64,000 bases of DNA from Acidobacteriaceae bacterium (lineage in GTDB: Bacteria > Acidobacteriota > Terriglobia > Terriglobales > Acidobacteriaceae): assembly GCA_030041045.1 (NCBI GenBank), contig JASHOQ010000097.1:62001-126000 (forward strand). The letters are read 5' to 3'. Below the pieces are notes generated by a model. That model was given only the letters and a program-made list of their open reading frames with translations. It searched no databases and was not told the DNA's origin. Position numbers and translations under genes: made by a program. Below are positions 40,305 to 49,367 of this stretch, in pieces (position 1 is the first letter of the stretch; each line of letters begins with the position of its first letter).

Positions 40305-41102
40305 TCAAGCCATAGCGGGTTGCAGGGCCGGCGCAACGGCGGTTTTCTCGGCGGCCGCCGCAGCGGGCGCGTGCGTGCCGCGCGTGAGCCGGTGAACGAA
40401 ATGGTACGGGGGCCAGGGGCCGGAGAGCTGCAAGTGGCACTCCTTCATCATGGCGCTGGTGGAGGAGAATTTGTTCTGGTAGCGCTCCACGCATTTGCGC
40501 TCGATGAGGTGGGCGATATCGAGAACCATCTTGCCATTCTCGGTGAGCCGGCAGCTCACTTCCTCGTCGAGCGGCATGAAGAGCCGGTGCATCTGGAAGC
40601 TGACGGCGCGAGCGCGGGTCTGGCGCTCGCGCGTGCGCGCCGCATTCTCGCGCAGATTGCTCAGGTATTCGCGGCCCACGCTCTCGGTCGAGGCGAAGTG
40701 CCGGTCGATTTCCTTGCCGCAGCAGTCGTCGACGAAGATCTTGAGGTGCATCTCGGTCTTGCCGCGCAGCTTGTCGATGTTGCCGAGGAACTGGCGCTGG
40801 TTGGAGCGGACGGATTTGCGCAGGGCCTCATCGTCGGAGAAGATGGTTCCGAAACGGAAGGGAAGTACGGTGGAGTGCTGGAAACAGTCGGCGATGACGC
40901 GTGCATGATCGACGCCCGACTTTTGACTAAGAGCTTCCTGGGGATTGTGCTCGCTGACGATAACGGCGAGGTCGCTGGCTGGATATAAGAATACTTGATT
41001 TCCACTTACTCCTAAAACTGACTCCATCGGGACTGGTTTGCGATGGCGCGCTAATTCAGGAAATGCTTGTTTTTCTCCAATGCAGTAGGCATACCATGCC
41101 AT
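40305..41102 (-). CDS. Orphan GvpL/GvpF-family gas vesicle protein
   Basis: A 265-residue protein of the GvpL/F family: M-A-W-Y-A-Y-C-I-G at the start, V-F-L-Y-P-A-S-D-L-A-V-I-V-S-E-H, F-Q-H-S-T-V-L-P-F-R-F-G-T-I-F and K-T-E-M-H-L-K-I-F-V. In gas-vesicle clusters these proteins help assemble the GvpA shell. Here there is no GvpA, N, K or other vesicle gene, so the role is unknown. It also carries an extra CC in V-D-D-C-C-G-K-E and an Ala-rich tail. The ATG at 41102 has GGAG 9 bases upstream; ATG 41117 and TTG 41123 are alternatives. The long, AT-rich upstream region (41103-41445) may control it. Confidence 0.8.
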   Translation of the reverse strand: MAWYAYCIGEKQAFPELARHRKPVPMESVLGVSGNQVFLYPASDLAVIVSEHNPQEALSQKSGVDHARVIADCFQHSTVLPFRFGTIFSDDEALRKSVRSNQRQFLGNIDKLRGKTEMHLKIFVDDCCGKEIDRHFASTESVGREYLSNLRENAARTRERQTRARAVSFQMHRLFMPLDEEVSCRLTENGKMVLDIAHLIERKCVERYQNKFSSTSAMMKECHLQLSGPWPPYHFVHRLTRGTHAPAAAAAEKTAVAPALQPAMA

Positions 41103-41445
41103 GACGAGACACTCCATTCGCAAGCGCTTCTGCCGGCAAGCGCCGCTGGTTGGTGAAGCTCTGGGAAGCTGGAAACAACTGCACGCATAGGTTGGTCTTA
41201 AGCCGGTATTGCGATAAGTAGCGGGTTCAAGCTAGGGGGAATACTAGCCCGCCAAAAATACGACTGGCAAGCCTCACGACCAGAAAGTTAGCTAAAGTAA
41301 GCAAACCTTAGTAAAGTTATGTTTGTCAAATAAAAACTGCAATTGACCCTATCAAAGGACACCCAATTCCTGGGCGAATCGAGCTTAACGACCGCCGCAG
41401 CGTGGCCGCGGGTGGGCACGCGTTTTCCGCGATTCGCCGGAGGGG
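41103..41445. other. AT-rich intergenic region with a stem-loop
   Basis: This 343-base gap is clearly more AT-rich than its surroundings, especially 41270-41360. GCGGG (41221-41225), GCTAG (41231-41235), CTAGC (41244-41248) and CCGC (41249-41252) can fold as a bulged hairpin. It probably holds the promoter of the gvpL/F-like gene, which reads leftward. No gene was found; a 75-codon frame at 41288-41515 has no support. Confidence 0.45.
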
Positions 41446-42045
41446 CTAGCGGAGAACCCTTTGGAAGTGCATGAACAGGAAGACGTTGGCCGCCAGGGAC
41501 AGCGCGAGCAGGCAAAGGGCGACAATGGCAATCAGATTGGCTTTGCGGCCGACGGATCGGAGGCCGTCGCGTAGCTCCTTTTGTTCCAATGCATTGCGGT
41601 CGGCCGCTTCCTGCACCTGGTCCAGACGCTCGGCCAACCGCTTGAGGGCGGCGTTTTGCTCGCCCAGCCTGTTGAACAGCTCCATGTGACGGGTTTTGAG
41701 GTCAGCGAGGCTGCCCTCGAGAGGCGAAAGGTCGGCGGGCGGGGGCGCGGGTTGGGGCGCCAGAAGATTCGAGAGCGTAGTAAAGACCTGGCCCTCGAGC
41801 AGGGGTAGAACCTTGCGCACAATAGGCAGGGCGATGCGCAGGCCTTGCATGGCCCGCTGCATGCCGGTTGGGCGCAGCAGCTGCGGCTCATGGGTCTGGC
41901 TTGCCGGCGCGAAGGCCCGGCTTGGATGCGGCGCCTGAGCGGTTACGGGCGCGTCCTGCGCGGTTGCATGCGGAGCCGGCCTGTGAACGGCAGCGCGCAC
42001 AGGTTCTTCAGCAACTTCGTGCCCGGGGTTTTCGGGTTCGCCCAT
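41446..42045 (-). CDS. Tail-anchored coiled-coil hypothetical protein
   Basis: A 199-residue protein of unknown family. The first 60 residues are Pro/Ala/His-rich and look disordered. Residues about 105-155 form a heptad-like coiled coil (S-L-A-D-L-K-T-R-H-M-E-L, then L-K-R-L-A-E-R-L-D-Q-V-Q). A single membrane helix lies near the C-terminus (L-I-A-I-V-A-L-C-L-L-A-L-S-L-A), leaving a short basic end. It would be anchored with the bulk in the cytoplasm. Codon use resembles its neighbours, so it is probably a real gene. Confidence 0.65.
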   Translation of the reverse strand: MGEPENPGHEVAEEPVRAAVHRPAPHATAQDAPVTAQAPHPSRAFAPASQTHEPQLLRPTGMQRAMQGLRIALPIVRKVLPLLEGQVFTTLSNLLAPQPAPPPADLSPLEGSLADLKTRHMELFNRLGEQNAALKRLAERLDQVQEAADRNALEQKELRDGLRSVGRKANLIAIVALCLLALSLAANVFLFMHFQRVLR

Positions 42046-42134
42046 GGGTTGGTTCCAATTTCATTCTAACGAGGCGGGATCGGGCAAGGCAGTGGGGCCG
42101 CGGCCTCGCGTATCCTCTTGGGAAGGAGCCGCGC

Positions 42135-42827
42135 GTGAAACACGTATTCTCCCGGCCACTCCGAAGCATTCAGCGCAGTATCCTTGCTGGCATCATCACC
42201 GTCGGCCCGCTGTTTGTCACCTACCTGATCTTCAGTTTTCTGCTCACCTCACTGGCCAAAGCGGGGTTGCCTATTGTGCGGCTGCTGAGCACGGTACTTC
42301 CCATGGGCCGGTTTGGCAGTCCATTTCTGCAGTCGGTGCTGGCCATTGTGCTCACGCTGGTGGTGCTGTACGTGGTGGGCCGGGTGACTTCGCTCGTAGT
42401 GGGCCGCGAGGCCTTCGATCTGTTCGAGTCGGCTCTCGAAAAGCTGCCGTTCGTGGCCAAGGTATACACGTCGGTGCGTCAGCTCATTGACACCATGATG
42501 GCCAGGAAGCCCTCGAGCCAGCGCGTGGTGCTGGTGGATTTTCCCATCGAGGGACAGAAGAGCATCGGCTTCCTGACGCGCACGCTTACGGATTCGACCA
42601 CGGGCGAGCTGCTGGCCTCGGTGCTGCTGCCGAACGCCATCAACCCGACCTCGGCGTTTCTGCAGGTGCTGCCGCTCTCGCGCGTGATCGAGACCAACCT
42701 GACCATGGAACAGGCGATGAGCATGCTGATGACCGGCGGCGCAGTGGGGCCGGACACCATCCGCTACTCGCTCGAACCGGAGGAGAGCAGAGCGGCAGAG
42801 GCCGCGATTCCGCCGCACGCCAGATAA
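42135..42827 (+). CDS. DUF502 family membrane protein
   Basis: A 230-residue inner-membrane protein. The GTG at 42135 has GGAAGGAG 6 bases upstream; the frame before it (from 41868) is antisense to the preceding gene. Two helices come early (S-I-L-A-G-I-I-T-V-G-P-L-F-V-T-Y and a second near L-A-I-V-L-T-L-V-V-L). They are followed by the DUF502 cytoplasmic part with P-F-V-A-K-V-Y-T-S-V-R-Q, R-V-V-L-V-D-F-P and G-F-L-T-R. The later L-L-P-N-A-I-N-P-T-S-A and P-L-S-R-V-I are also typical. Function unknown; the family is widespread in bacteria and plants. Confidence 0.88.
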   Translation: MKHVFSRPLRSIQRSILAGIITVGPLFVTYLIFSFLLTSLAKAGLPIVRLLSTVLPMGRFGSPFLQSVLAIVLTLVVLYVVGRVTSLVVGREAFDLFESALEKLPFVAKVYTSVRQLIDTMMARKPSSQRVVLVDFPIEGQKSIGFLTRTLTDSTTGELLASVLLPNAINPTSAFLQVLPLSRVIETNLTMEQAMSMLMTGGAVGPDTIRYSLEPEESRAAEAAIPPHAR

Positions 42828-42910
42828 CGCGCGGCAGGAGGAAAAAAGGCGGCGGAGGCTGCTGATTTTTTCCCTTCCCGCCCGCAAGCCTGTATCCTAG
42901 TGATCTCACC

Positions 42911-43267
42911 ATGATGAAACGACCCATTCCTGTGACCCTCGTCGGCGTGCTTTTTATTCTGGTGGGCGTGGTGAGCACCGGTCTGCACATTCTGGAATTC
43001 CGCGCCCATCCGCCTACGTGGGCCGTGGCCGTGGGGATTTGCATGGTGGGAGTGCTGGCCGTGATTGCCGGCCTGTATCTGCTGCAAGGCCAGAACTGGG
43101 CGCGCTGGCTGGCGCTGCTATGGATGGCCTTTCATGTGGCCATCAGCGTTCGCGATCCGGTGGGCAAGCTGGTCTTTCACGCAGCGCTGTTTGTGTTCTT
43201 TGCTTATATCCTGCTGGGGCGCGAAGCACGCGCCTACTTCAATCAGGAAGACATCGGCCCCGCCTGA
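42911..43267 (+). CDS. Small four-helix membrane protein
   Basis: A 118-residue protein with four hydrophobic helices (V-T-L-V-G-V-L-F-I-L-V-G-V-V at the start, then two in the middle and one late, F-V-F-F-A-Y-I-L-L-G). It resembles uncharacterised small bacterial integral proteins. Two adjacent ATG codons begin the frame and no clear ribosome site precedes them. It follows the DUF502 gene by 83 bases and converges with the flippase-like gene. Confidence 0.7.
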   Translation: MMKRPIPVTLVGVLFILVGVVSTGLHILEFRAHPPTWAVAVGICMVGVLAVIAGLYLLQGQNWARWLALLWMAFHVAISVRDPVGKLVFHAALFVFFAYILLGREARAYFNQEDIGPA

Positions 43268-43287
43268 ACGCAGGCAGCGCGCAGGGT

Positions 43288-44442
43288 CTACCTGGATGCG
43301 CCGGTCGAATCCGGCGTGGGGTCTTTCACCGCCAACTCCTCTTCCGCGCGTTCGCTTTCCACGGCGACCTTGCGCAGGCTTATATGGTCGATTTGCGCCC
43401 AGGTGAGGCCGATGGGAATGATGCTGATAAAAGTGACCAGCAGCAGCACGGCAGCGCAGGCTGTAGCTGCTTCAGGCGATGCTCCCAGTAAAGCGATGAT
43501 CGCCACGGCTACAAGGCCGATCTGCGAGAACCATCCCAGCACGGGGAGCTGGAAGATGCTCACACTGCCGCTGGCGATCATGAGCAGCACGCACTTGGGT
43601 ACGCTGATGGAGGACAGCTCCGGGCTAGCGACGAAAGCGTGGATTGTCTCCAGATAGGCGAGCGCGATCACGATCCACATGCCTAGGGAAAGCGAGGCCG
43701 TGGCCGCGAAATCAGAGAAGGAGCGCATAATGTCGAGACCGGCGTGAAAGGCGCGCACCTTGTTGCCGACGGATTGCGCCAGGTGCTGCGAGACAGGCCG
43801 GAGAATGTGCTCAAAGAATGCGGCAACGGCGCCGCCGGCCAGCCGCACCGCGATCAGGAATAACGCGCCGGCGAGCGTGAGCGCGAGCCCGCCAAAGCGG
43901 GCCAACATCACCGCCAGAAGCGGGCGATGCAAGGTGAGCTGGGCCACCGACCCGGAATGCCCGGTGACGCGAAGGATCTGATCGCTGGGCACCCAGATCA
44001 TGGCAATGGAGAAGATCAGCGCCATCGATCCGGCGTCCATCAGCCGCTCGACGATATAAACCGCAATCTGCGAGCTCAGCGGCAGGCCGGTCTTCCTCGC
44101 CACCAGGTAAGCGCGCACCGGATCGGCAACTCTTCCGATCAAGGCAACCGCAGTGAACCCCATCACCTGCGTGCCCAGCAGGGCGAAGGGCGGAACACGC
44201 TTGTTGTGGCGGAGCAACAGCGCCCAGCGGACCGAGCGAAACCCAAACGCGGCATAGATGCAACCGGCGCCGAGGGCGATCCTTCGCCAATCTGCCAGCG
44301 CGATTTGCGCGCCGAAGACGGCGAAGTCGAAGTGGATGCGGTGGCGTCCCCAGAGAAAAAGCGCGGCCAGGCAGGCGAGCACTACCAATCCCAGAATCCA
44401 TTGACGTTTCTTCAAGCCGGCTCCCAAGGCGAGTCCTGTCAC
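43288..44442 (-). CDS. UPF0104/LPG-synthase-type membrane flippase-like protein
   Basis: A 384-residue membrane protein with about eight helices, of the lysylphosphatidylglycerol-synthase transmembrane (AglD/UPF0104) family. Marks are A-F-G-F-R-S-V-R-W, M-G-F-T-A-V-A-L-I-G-R-V-A-D-P-V-R-A-Y-L and the late Q-L-P-V-L-G-W-F-S-Q. The family moves or transfers groups on lipids; without the catalytic cytosolic domain of MprF, only flippase-like transport can be suggested. It follows the lytic transglycosylase gene by 53 bases in the same direction. Confidence 0.82.
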   Translation of the reverse strand: MTGLALGAGLKKRQWILGLVVLACLAALFLWGRHRIHFDFAVFGAQIALADWRRIALGAGCIYAAFGFRSVRWALLLRHNKRVPPFALLGTQVMGFTAVALIGRVADPVRAYLVARKTGLPLSSQIAVYIVERLMDAGSMALIFSIAMIWVPSDQILRVTGHSGSVAQLTLHRPLLAVMLARFGGLALTLAGALFLIAVRLAGGAVAAFFEHILRPVSQHLAQSVGNKVRAFHAGLDIMRSFSDFAATASLSLGMWIVIALAYLETIHAFVASPELSSISVPKCVLLMIASGSVSIFQLPVLGWFSQIGLVAVAIIALLGASPEAATACAAVLLLVTFISIIPIGLTWAQIDHISLRKVAVESERAEEELAVKDPTPDSTGASR

Positions 44443-44495
44443 CAGTCTCGTATTGAGTGTATAAGAGAAGTTTGCGCGCGCAGGCGCGAAGAGAT

Positions 44496-45296
44496 TTACC
44501 GGGAGGTTGGCTGCGCGGCTGCGCCCGCCTTGGCCGTCGGCTGATTTGCGCGGCGGGCCTCGGCCTCCCGCGCCAGCACGCGGCGGTTGAACTCGTGAAT
44601 CACGCGTGCCACGTAGGCCCGGGTCTCGGCATAGGGCGGAATGCCGTGGTATTTGTCCACGGCGGCGGGGCCGGCGTTGTAGGCGGCGAGCGCCATGGCG
44701 AGATTGTCGTTGTAGCGCGTGAGCAGCGCGTCGAGATAGGCGGATCCGCCGCGAACGTTGTCTTCCGGCGCAAAGCTGTCGTGCACGCCGAGCTCGGCCG
44801 CGGTCTGCGGCATGAGCTGCATCAGGCCCTGGGCGCCGGCGCGGCTCACGGCCTGCGCGTTGCCAGCGCTCTCGGCCTTGACCACGCTGGCCAGCAGGTC
44901 CACGTCAAGATGGTGCGCCTGGCCGGCGCGCGCGAGCATCTCGTGAAGATCGGCCGGGTTGAGCCTGGCGGGAGCCGGGGGTTGCGTTGCCGCGGGCGCT
45001 GCGTTAGGTTGCGGCGCGGCGGCAGATTCATCGGGCGGATCGGGAGGGTCCGGGACCTGCTCCACCGTGGCGATCTCTTGAGGAGCGAACTCGATGTAGT
45101 TGTCTTCGCCGGCGGTCAGGTAAAGGCGTACGCGGCCCGCCACCTGTGCATGATGATTGCAGAGCTGGACAAAACCGTTGCGCAAGGTGATGCGTTCGGC
45201 GGCGCGGACCGTGGACACGAGGCCGGCAAGAACGGCAACCGCGACCAGAAGCGTCCGAATTTTGCGCCGATGCAAGCGCACGCAATCCATCCTCAT
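44496..45296 (-). CDS. Lytic transglycosylase (SLT domain)
   Basis: A 266-residue secreted murein transglycosylase. It has a basic N-terminus and signal helix (L-L-V-A-V-A-V-L-A-G-L-V-S-T-V-R-A), a short beta-rich part and a Pro/Ala-rich linker. The SLT domain runs from about residue 117: catalytic E142 in V-V-K-A-E-S-A-G-N, then A-G-A-Q-G-L-M-Q-L-M-P-Q-T-A, N-V-R-G-G-S-A-Y-L and A-L-A-A-Y-N-A-G-P. It cuts glycan strands to anhydro-muropeptides, the substrates recycled by NagZ and AnmK. It starts 6 bases after the HAD gene stop. Confidence 0.92.
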   Translation of the reverse strand: MRMDCVRLHRRKIRTLLVAVAVLAGLVSTVRAAERITLRNGFVQLCNHHAQVAGRVRLYLTAGEDNYIEFAPQEIATVEQVPDPPDPPDESAAAPQPNAAPAATQPPAPARLNPADLHEMLARAGQAHHLDVDLLASVVKAESAGNAQAVSRAGAQGLMQLMPQTAAELGVHDSFAPEDNVRGGSAYLDALLTRYNDNLAMALAAYNAGPAAVDKYHGIPPYAETRAYVARVIHEFNRRVLAREAEARRANQPTAKAGAAAQPTSR

Positions 45297-45302
45297 GCGA
45301 AT

Positions 45303-46244
45303 TCAATCCGCAGTCGCCAGTGGCGCGGCGGAAAGCCTCTTGAGCGCGGCTTCGAGCACGCTGGCCACGCCGTCATGGTCGTTCGAGGGCGCCTGCTTCC
45401 ACCCGCGCACCTTGGCCAGGGTGCGCAGATCGGGCGGCGCGTTGGCCATCACCACGGCCTGCGCGGCCCACTCGAACATGCCCACATCGTTCCAATTGTC
45501 GCCGATGGCCATGGTCTCGCGCCGGCTCACGCCCAGGCGCGCTGCCAGGCGCTCGAGCGCGCGTCCCTTGGTGACGCCCAGTGGCAGCAGATCGAGGATG
45601 GAAAGATCGCGCGCCGGATATTCCGTGCGCACGGCCTCGCACGCGGCCGCCCACGGGCTTGCCTTCAGCGCCTTTTCCGCCGCGCGCATCTGCTCCACTG
45701 TGCCCGCGGCCATGCCCTGAATGGGATTGTCGCCTGCGTTGTCGCTGTCAGGGAGCGCGTCTTCGAGCGGCTTGACCACCTGAATGGAGCCGCGGTTAGC
45801 GTCAACCCAGAGGGCGATACGCTGGTGCGCCTGCTCGAGATCTTCGAGGACCAGCTCGCCGCGGCCCGCCCCATCGAAGAACCGATCGAAAGTGAAAACC
45901 ACACAGCCGAACGGGCGCAGCAGCCCGCAGAGGCCGCGAGCCACGCGCGCAGGCATCTGGCACCTGTCGATCAAATTGCCAGGCAGGCTGCCCTCGAGTT
46001 GGCCGCCTAGGGTTCGCGTCACTGCACCATTGGACGTGATCAGGGGCGTATCCGCTCGCAGATCGAGGCCGTCGAGCAGGGGAATGGTAAACGCGGCGCG
46101 GCGTCCGGTGGCGATGGCGATGGTGATGCCTGCCTGCTGCGCGGCCTTGAGCGCCTGCACGCAGCGCAGACTTACGCGGGTTCCGAGCGACGGCAGAAGG
46201 GTCCCGTCAAGATCGATGGCCACGAGGCGGACCGGAGGGTGCAT
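45303..46244 (-). CDS. Cof-type HAD phosphatase
   Basis: A 313-residue cytoplasmic HAD hydrolase. The start is the ATG at 46244 (M-H-P-P-V-R-L-V-A); the frame to 46313 lies in repeats. Motif I is A-I-D-L-D-G-T-L-L, motif II I-A-T-G-R-R, motif III lysine G-V-T-K-G-R-A-L and motif IV I-G-D-N-W-N-D-V-G-M-F, with the C2B cap between. It should remove phosphate from small sugar or cofactor phosphates; the substrate is unknown. Adjacent to the SLT gene. Confidence 0.9.
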   Translation of the reverse strand: MHPPVRLVAIDLDGTLLPSLGTRVSLRCVQALKAAQQAGITIAIATGRRAAFTIPLLDGLDLRADTPLITSNGAVTRTLGGQLEGSLPGNLIDRCQMPARVARGLCGLLRPFGCVVFTFDRFFDGAGRGELVLEDLEQAHQRIALWVDANRGSIQVVKPLEDALPDSDNAGDNPIQGMAAGTVEQMRAAEKALKASPWAAACEAVRTEYPARDLSILDLLPLGVTKGRALERLAARLGVSRRETMAIGDNWNDVGMFEWAAQAVVMANAPPDLRTLAKVRGWKQAPSNDHDGVASVLEAALKRLSAAPLATAD

Positions 46245-46579
46245 GGTTCCAGTGTACGAAATGCTGGGACCAGGGGAATAAGGGGCCAAGGTACCGAAGG
46301 AACAAGGGACCAAGGAAACTAGAGCTGGCTGCGCAAATGGATTTGTAAAAGGGCACGGCTGGCAGGTCGGGGCTGGTAGGTCGGGGCTGGTAGGTCGGGG
46401 CTTCAGCCCCGACTGACTGACTGCCGCAAAGGCCGCATAAATATTGAGGAATTAGCCCCTGAGCAATATTCCTCTGAGGCCTCGGCCCATAGATGCAATC
46501 CACTCCGGGACACAGGCGCAATCGCACTTTGCGTCTGGCGCCCTCTTGGAACCGATGCGCGCTCGTAAGCGCGAAGGCC
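46245..46579. repeat. Intergenic repeats with a 20-bp perfect palindrome
   Basis: The 335-base gap holds loose AAGGGACCAAGG units (46260-46315). It then has two truncated copies and one full copy of a GGTCGGGGCTGGTA-type unit (46360-46393). The last copy completes as GTCGGGGC-TTCA-GCCCCGAC (46394-46413), a perfect hairpin. Shorter GGGGCTTCAGCC and related pieces occur at 52640-52705. No gene is supported. Confidence 0.6.
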
Positions 46580-47956
46580 TCATCCTGCGGCAACCATCTC
46601 GAACGCTTCCCGCGCCGCCGCGATCGTCGCCTGCACATCGGCCTCGGTGTGCGCGTACGACAGGAACGCCGCCTCGAACTGCGAAGGCGGCAGCCACACG
46701 CCGCGCTCCAGCATGGCGCGATGAAAGCGCCCGAAGGCTGCGGTGTCCGACTTGGCGGCCTCGGCGTAGTTCCGCACCGGCCCCGGCGTAAAGAACCACG
46801 TCCACATGGAGCCGGCGCCGTTGTAACAGAGAACGGCCTTGTTGCGCGCCTGCTCCGCTACGCCCGTCATCACCGCCTGCGCCAGCATTTGAATCTTCGG
46901 GTACACCTCGCGTTCGTGCTCCTGCAAATAACGTATGGTCGCCAGCCCTGCGGCCATGGCCAGCGGATTGCCGCTCAGCGTGCCCGCCTGATAGACCGGT
47001 CCCAGAGGCGCGAGCAGATCCATGACGCTGCGTTTGCCGCCGAAGACGCCCACCGGCAATCCCCCGCCGACGATTTTGCCCAGCGTGACCAGATCGGGGT
47101 GGTAAGAATTGCCCACGCCGCCCAGCCCGATGCGGAAACCCGTCATCACCTCGTCGAAGATGAGCAAGGCGCCGTGCTGCCGGGTGATCTTGCGCAGGCC
47201 TTCGAGGTAATCGGATGGGCCGTGCATCGCATTCCACGCTTCGAGCCCGCGCGGCGAAATTCGCTCGCCGAATTCGGCGGGCATACTGGCCGGGCCGGAG
47301 TGCGGCGGAATGCACCCCGCATTGCCCACCACCGGCTCGACGATCACCGCGGCGATCGCATCGCGATGCGCGGCAAATGCAGCCTCCACCGCGTCGAGAT
47401 CGTTGAACGGCAGCGCGATGGTCAGTCCCGCAATCTCTTCCGGCACGCCCGCGGAGCCGGGAATCCCGAACGTCGCCACGCCTGAGCCGGCCTTCACCAG
47501 CAACCCGTCGGCGTGGCCGTGATAGCAGCCCTCGAACTTCACAATCAACTTCCGTCCCGTAGCCGCGCGCGCCAGCCGAATCGCCGACATCGTTGACTCG
47601 GTTCCCGAGCTCGTGAAGCGCATCTTCTCAATGGCCGGGTAGCAGGCCGTGATGCGCTCGGCCAGGTCGGCCTCCGCCGCCGTCGATGCGCCGAAGCTGG
47701 GTGAATTCCGCGCCGCGCGCGCAATGGATTCCACCACTGGCGGAAACGCGTGGCCCAGGATCATCGGGCCCCACGAGCCGAAGTAGTCGATATAGCGGTT
47801 GCCGTCCGCGTCGTAGAGGTAAGCGCCCTCCGCGCGCTCCACAAACGGCGGCTCGCCGCCCACGGCGCGAAAGGCACGTACCGGCGAGTTCACGCCGCCG
47901 GGGAAGAAGCGCTCGGCCCGCTCCTGCAGTGCCTGCGAACGCATGCGACGGTTCAT
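46580..47956 (-). CDS. hemL: Glutamate-1-semialdehyde 2,1-aminomutase
   Basis: PLP enzyme making 5-aminolevulinate, the step after HemA. From the ATG at 47956 the protein has 458 residues, about 30 more than usual. [14 protein letters not shown] at the start, [19 protein letters not shown] and F-D-E-V-M-T-G-F-R are all canonical. PLP Lys is K294 in [10 protein letters not shown]. The extra length is an insertion at residues 219-249, between the I-P-P turn and Y-L-E-G-L-R, where relatives have only a few residues. The active site appears intact. It is separate from the hemACD operon. Confidence 0.95.
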   Translation of the reverse strand: MNRRMRSQALQERAERFFPGGVNSPVRAFRAVGGEPPFVERAEGAYLYDADGNRYIDYFGSWGPMILGHAFPPVVESIARAARNSPSFGASTAAEADLAERITACYPAIEKMRFTSSGTESTMSAIRLARAATGRKLIVKFEGCYHGHADGLLVKAGSGVATFGIPGSAGVPEEIAGLTIALPFNDLDAVEAAFAAHRDAIAAVIVEPVVGNAGCIPPHSGPASMPAEFGERISPRGLEAWNAMHGPSDYLEGLRKITRQHGALLIFDEVMTGFRIGLGGVGNSYHPDLVTLGKIVGGGLPVGVFGGKRSVMDLLAPLGPVYQAGTLSGNPLAMAAGLATIRYLQEHEREVYPKIQMLAQAVMTGVAEQARNKAVLCYNGAGSMWTWFFTPGPVRNYAEAAKSDTAAFGRFHRAMLERGVWLPPSQFEAAFLSYAHTEADVQATIAAAREAFEMVAAG

Positions 47957-48108
47957 GGTGGGTTCAGTATAGTGAGCCGGCTCTCCATTATCCTTGACGA
48001 AACCGGTCCCACCCCTTCCGGGCATCGGCGGCTGTGGATTCGCCGTACGCGCAAATCCTGCTAGAATCTTGCTTTCCGGCTCATGCACGCCGCAGAAGGC
48101 CCTCCATC

Positions 48109-49158
48109 GTGCCCGAAGATTCCAAACCTAAAGCCGTCACCTACGCCGACGCCGGCGTCGACCTTGCAACCGCCGGCCGCACCAAGGAGCGCATCAAGTT
48201 TCTCGCGCAGAAGACTTTCAATCGCAATGTGTTAGGAGGCATCGGCGGCTTTGGCGCACTCTACCGGCTTGACCTGCAGCGCTTCAAGAACCCCATCCTG
48301 GTCAGCTCCGCTGACGGCGTGGGCACCAAGCTCAAGGTTGCTTTCGCGCTCGGCCTTCACCACAGCGTGGGCGCCGACCTGGTCAATCACTGCGTCAACG
48401 ACATTGCCGTGCAGGGCGCAACCCCGCTCTTCTTCCTCGATTACTTTGCCAGCGGCAAGCTCGACGCCGACGTGACCGAAAGCGTGGTTAGCGGCCTGAC
48501 CGAGGCCTGCAAAGCCAACGGCTGCGCCCTCATCGGCGGCGAAACCGCGCAGATGCCCGGCTTCTACACCAATGGCGAATACGACCTGGCCGGATTCATT
48601 GTGGGCGCGGTTGATCGCGACAAGCTGATCACCGGCGCCCAAATCAAGCCCGGCGACGTGCTCATCGGCCTGCCCTCCACCGGCCTGCACACCAACGGCT
48701 ACTCGCTGGCGCGCAAGCTTCTTTTCGAAATGGGTGGCTACAAGCCCACGCAGTACGTCACCGCCATCAAGGAAAAAGCCGGCGCCGCGCTCATGAAGAC
48801 GCACCGCAGCTATCTGCATGTGATCCAGAAGCTGGTCGCCGCGGGCCTGACCAGCGGCATGGCCCACATCACCGGCGGCGGCATCACGGAGAACCTTCCC
48901 CGCATCCTGGCCAAGAACGTCAGCGCGCAAGTGGAGATCGGGTCATGGCCGGTACTGCCCATCTTCGAGCATCTGCGCGCTCTGGGCCAGGTTCCGGAGG
49001 ATGAGATGCTGCGCACCTTCAACATGGGCATCGGGTTGATCGCCGCCATCCCCGCGGCCAAGTTCACGCGCGCCAAAAACCTGCTCGACCGCGCCGAAGA
49101 AAAGTTCTTCGTGATCGGCCGCGTGGTCAAAGGTGAGCGCCGGGTGCAGTACACGTAA
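48109..49158 (+). CDS. purM: Phosphoribosylformylglycinamidine cyclo-ligase
   Basis: AIR synthetase, the fifth purine step: ATP-dependent closure of FGAM to AIR. The GTG at 48109 (V-P-E-D-S-K-P-K) with AAGG 11 bases before is preferred; the frame extends to 48034 through unlikely residues. The 349-residue protein shows [24 protein letters not shown] and [11 protein letters not shown]. The later [13 protein letters not shown] and [13 protein letters not shown] are also intact. purN follows after 369 bases of repeats. Confidence 0.96.
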   Translation: MPEDSKPKAVTYADAGVDLATAGRTKERIKFLAQKTFNRNVLGGIGGFGALYRLDLQRFKNPILVSSADGVGTKLKVAFALGLHHSVGADLVNHCVNDIAVQGATPLFFLDYFASGKLDADVTESVVSGLTEACKANGCALIGGETAQMPGFYTNGEYDLAGFIVGAVDRDKLITGAQIKPGDVLIGLPSTGLHTNGYSLARKLLFEMGGYKPTQYVTAIKEKAGAALMKTHRSYLHVIQKLVAAGLTSGMAHITGGGITENLPRILAKNVSAQVEIGSWPVLPIFEHLRALGQVPEDEMLRTFNMGIGLIAAIPAAKFTRAKNLLDRAEEKFFVIGRVVKGERRVQYT

Positions 49159-49345
49159 CGTCAGGGGTCAGGGTCCAGGGGTCAGGGTCCAGGGTCAGGG
49201 TTCAGGGTTCAGGGGTCCGGGTTTAGGGGTTAGGGCTTAAGGTTTAGGGTTTAGGGGTTAGGGGTTAGGGTTTAAGGTTTAGGGTTTAGGGTTTAAGGTT
49301 TAGGGGTTAGGGGTCGGGGGTCAGGGATAAGGGATCGGAACTCGG
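49159..49345. repeat. Telomere-like GGGTTTAG/GGGTCAG heptad array
   Basis: Right after purM come about 25 degenerate heptads. They begin as GGGTCAG and CAGGGTC forms and drift into GGGTTTA and AGGGTTT forms, with some GGGTTTAA/GGTTTAGG runs between 49220 and 49310. All G-rich bases are on the plus strand. The array is more than 180 bases, the longest of this class in the window. No gene is present. Confidence 0.8.
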
Positions 49346-49367
49346 CTCTCCGCTCTCCACTCGATCT

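Noticed and set aside
41221-41253. Possible tRNA 3' end (GGTTCAAGC and a following CCGCCA)
   Set aside because: The flanking bases do not form a 5-bp T stem or an acceptor stem, and no anticodon arm is found upstream.
46207-46638. Minus-strand frame between hemL and the HAD gene
   Set aside because: Covers intergenic repeats and overlaps hemL and the HAD start in other frames; composition follows the repeats.
49159-49345. Heptad array considered as a CRISPR array
   Set aside because: Units are 7 bases, degenerate and without spacers; no cas genes are near.
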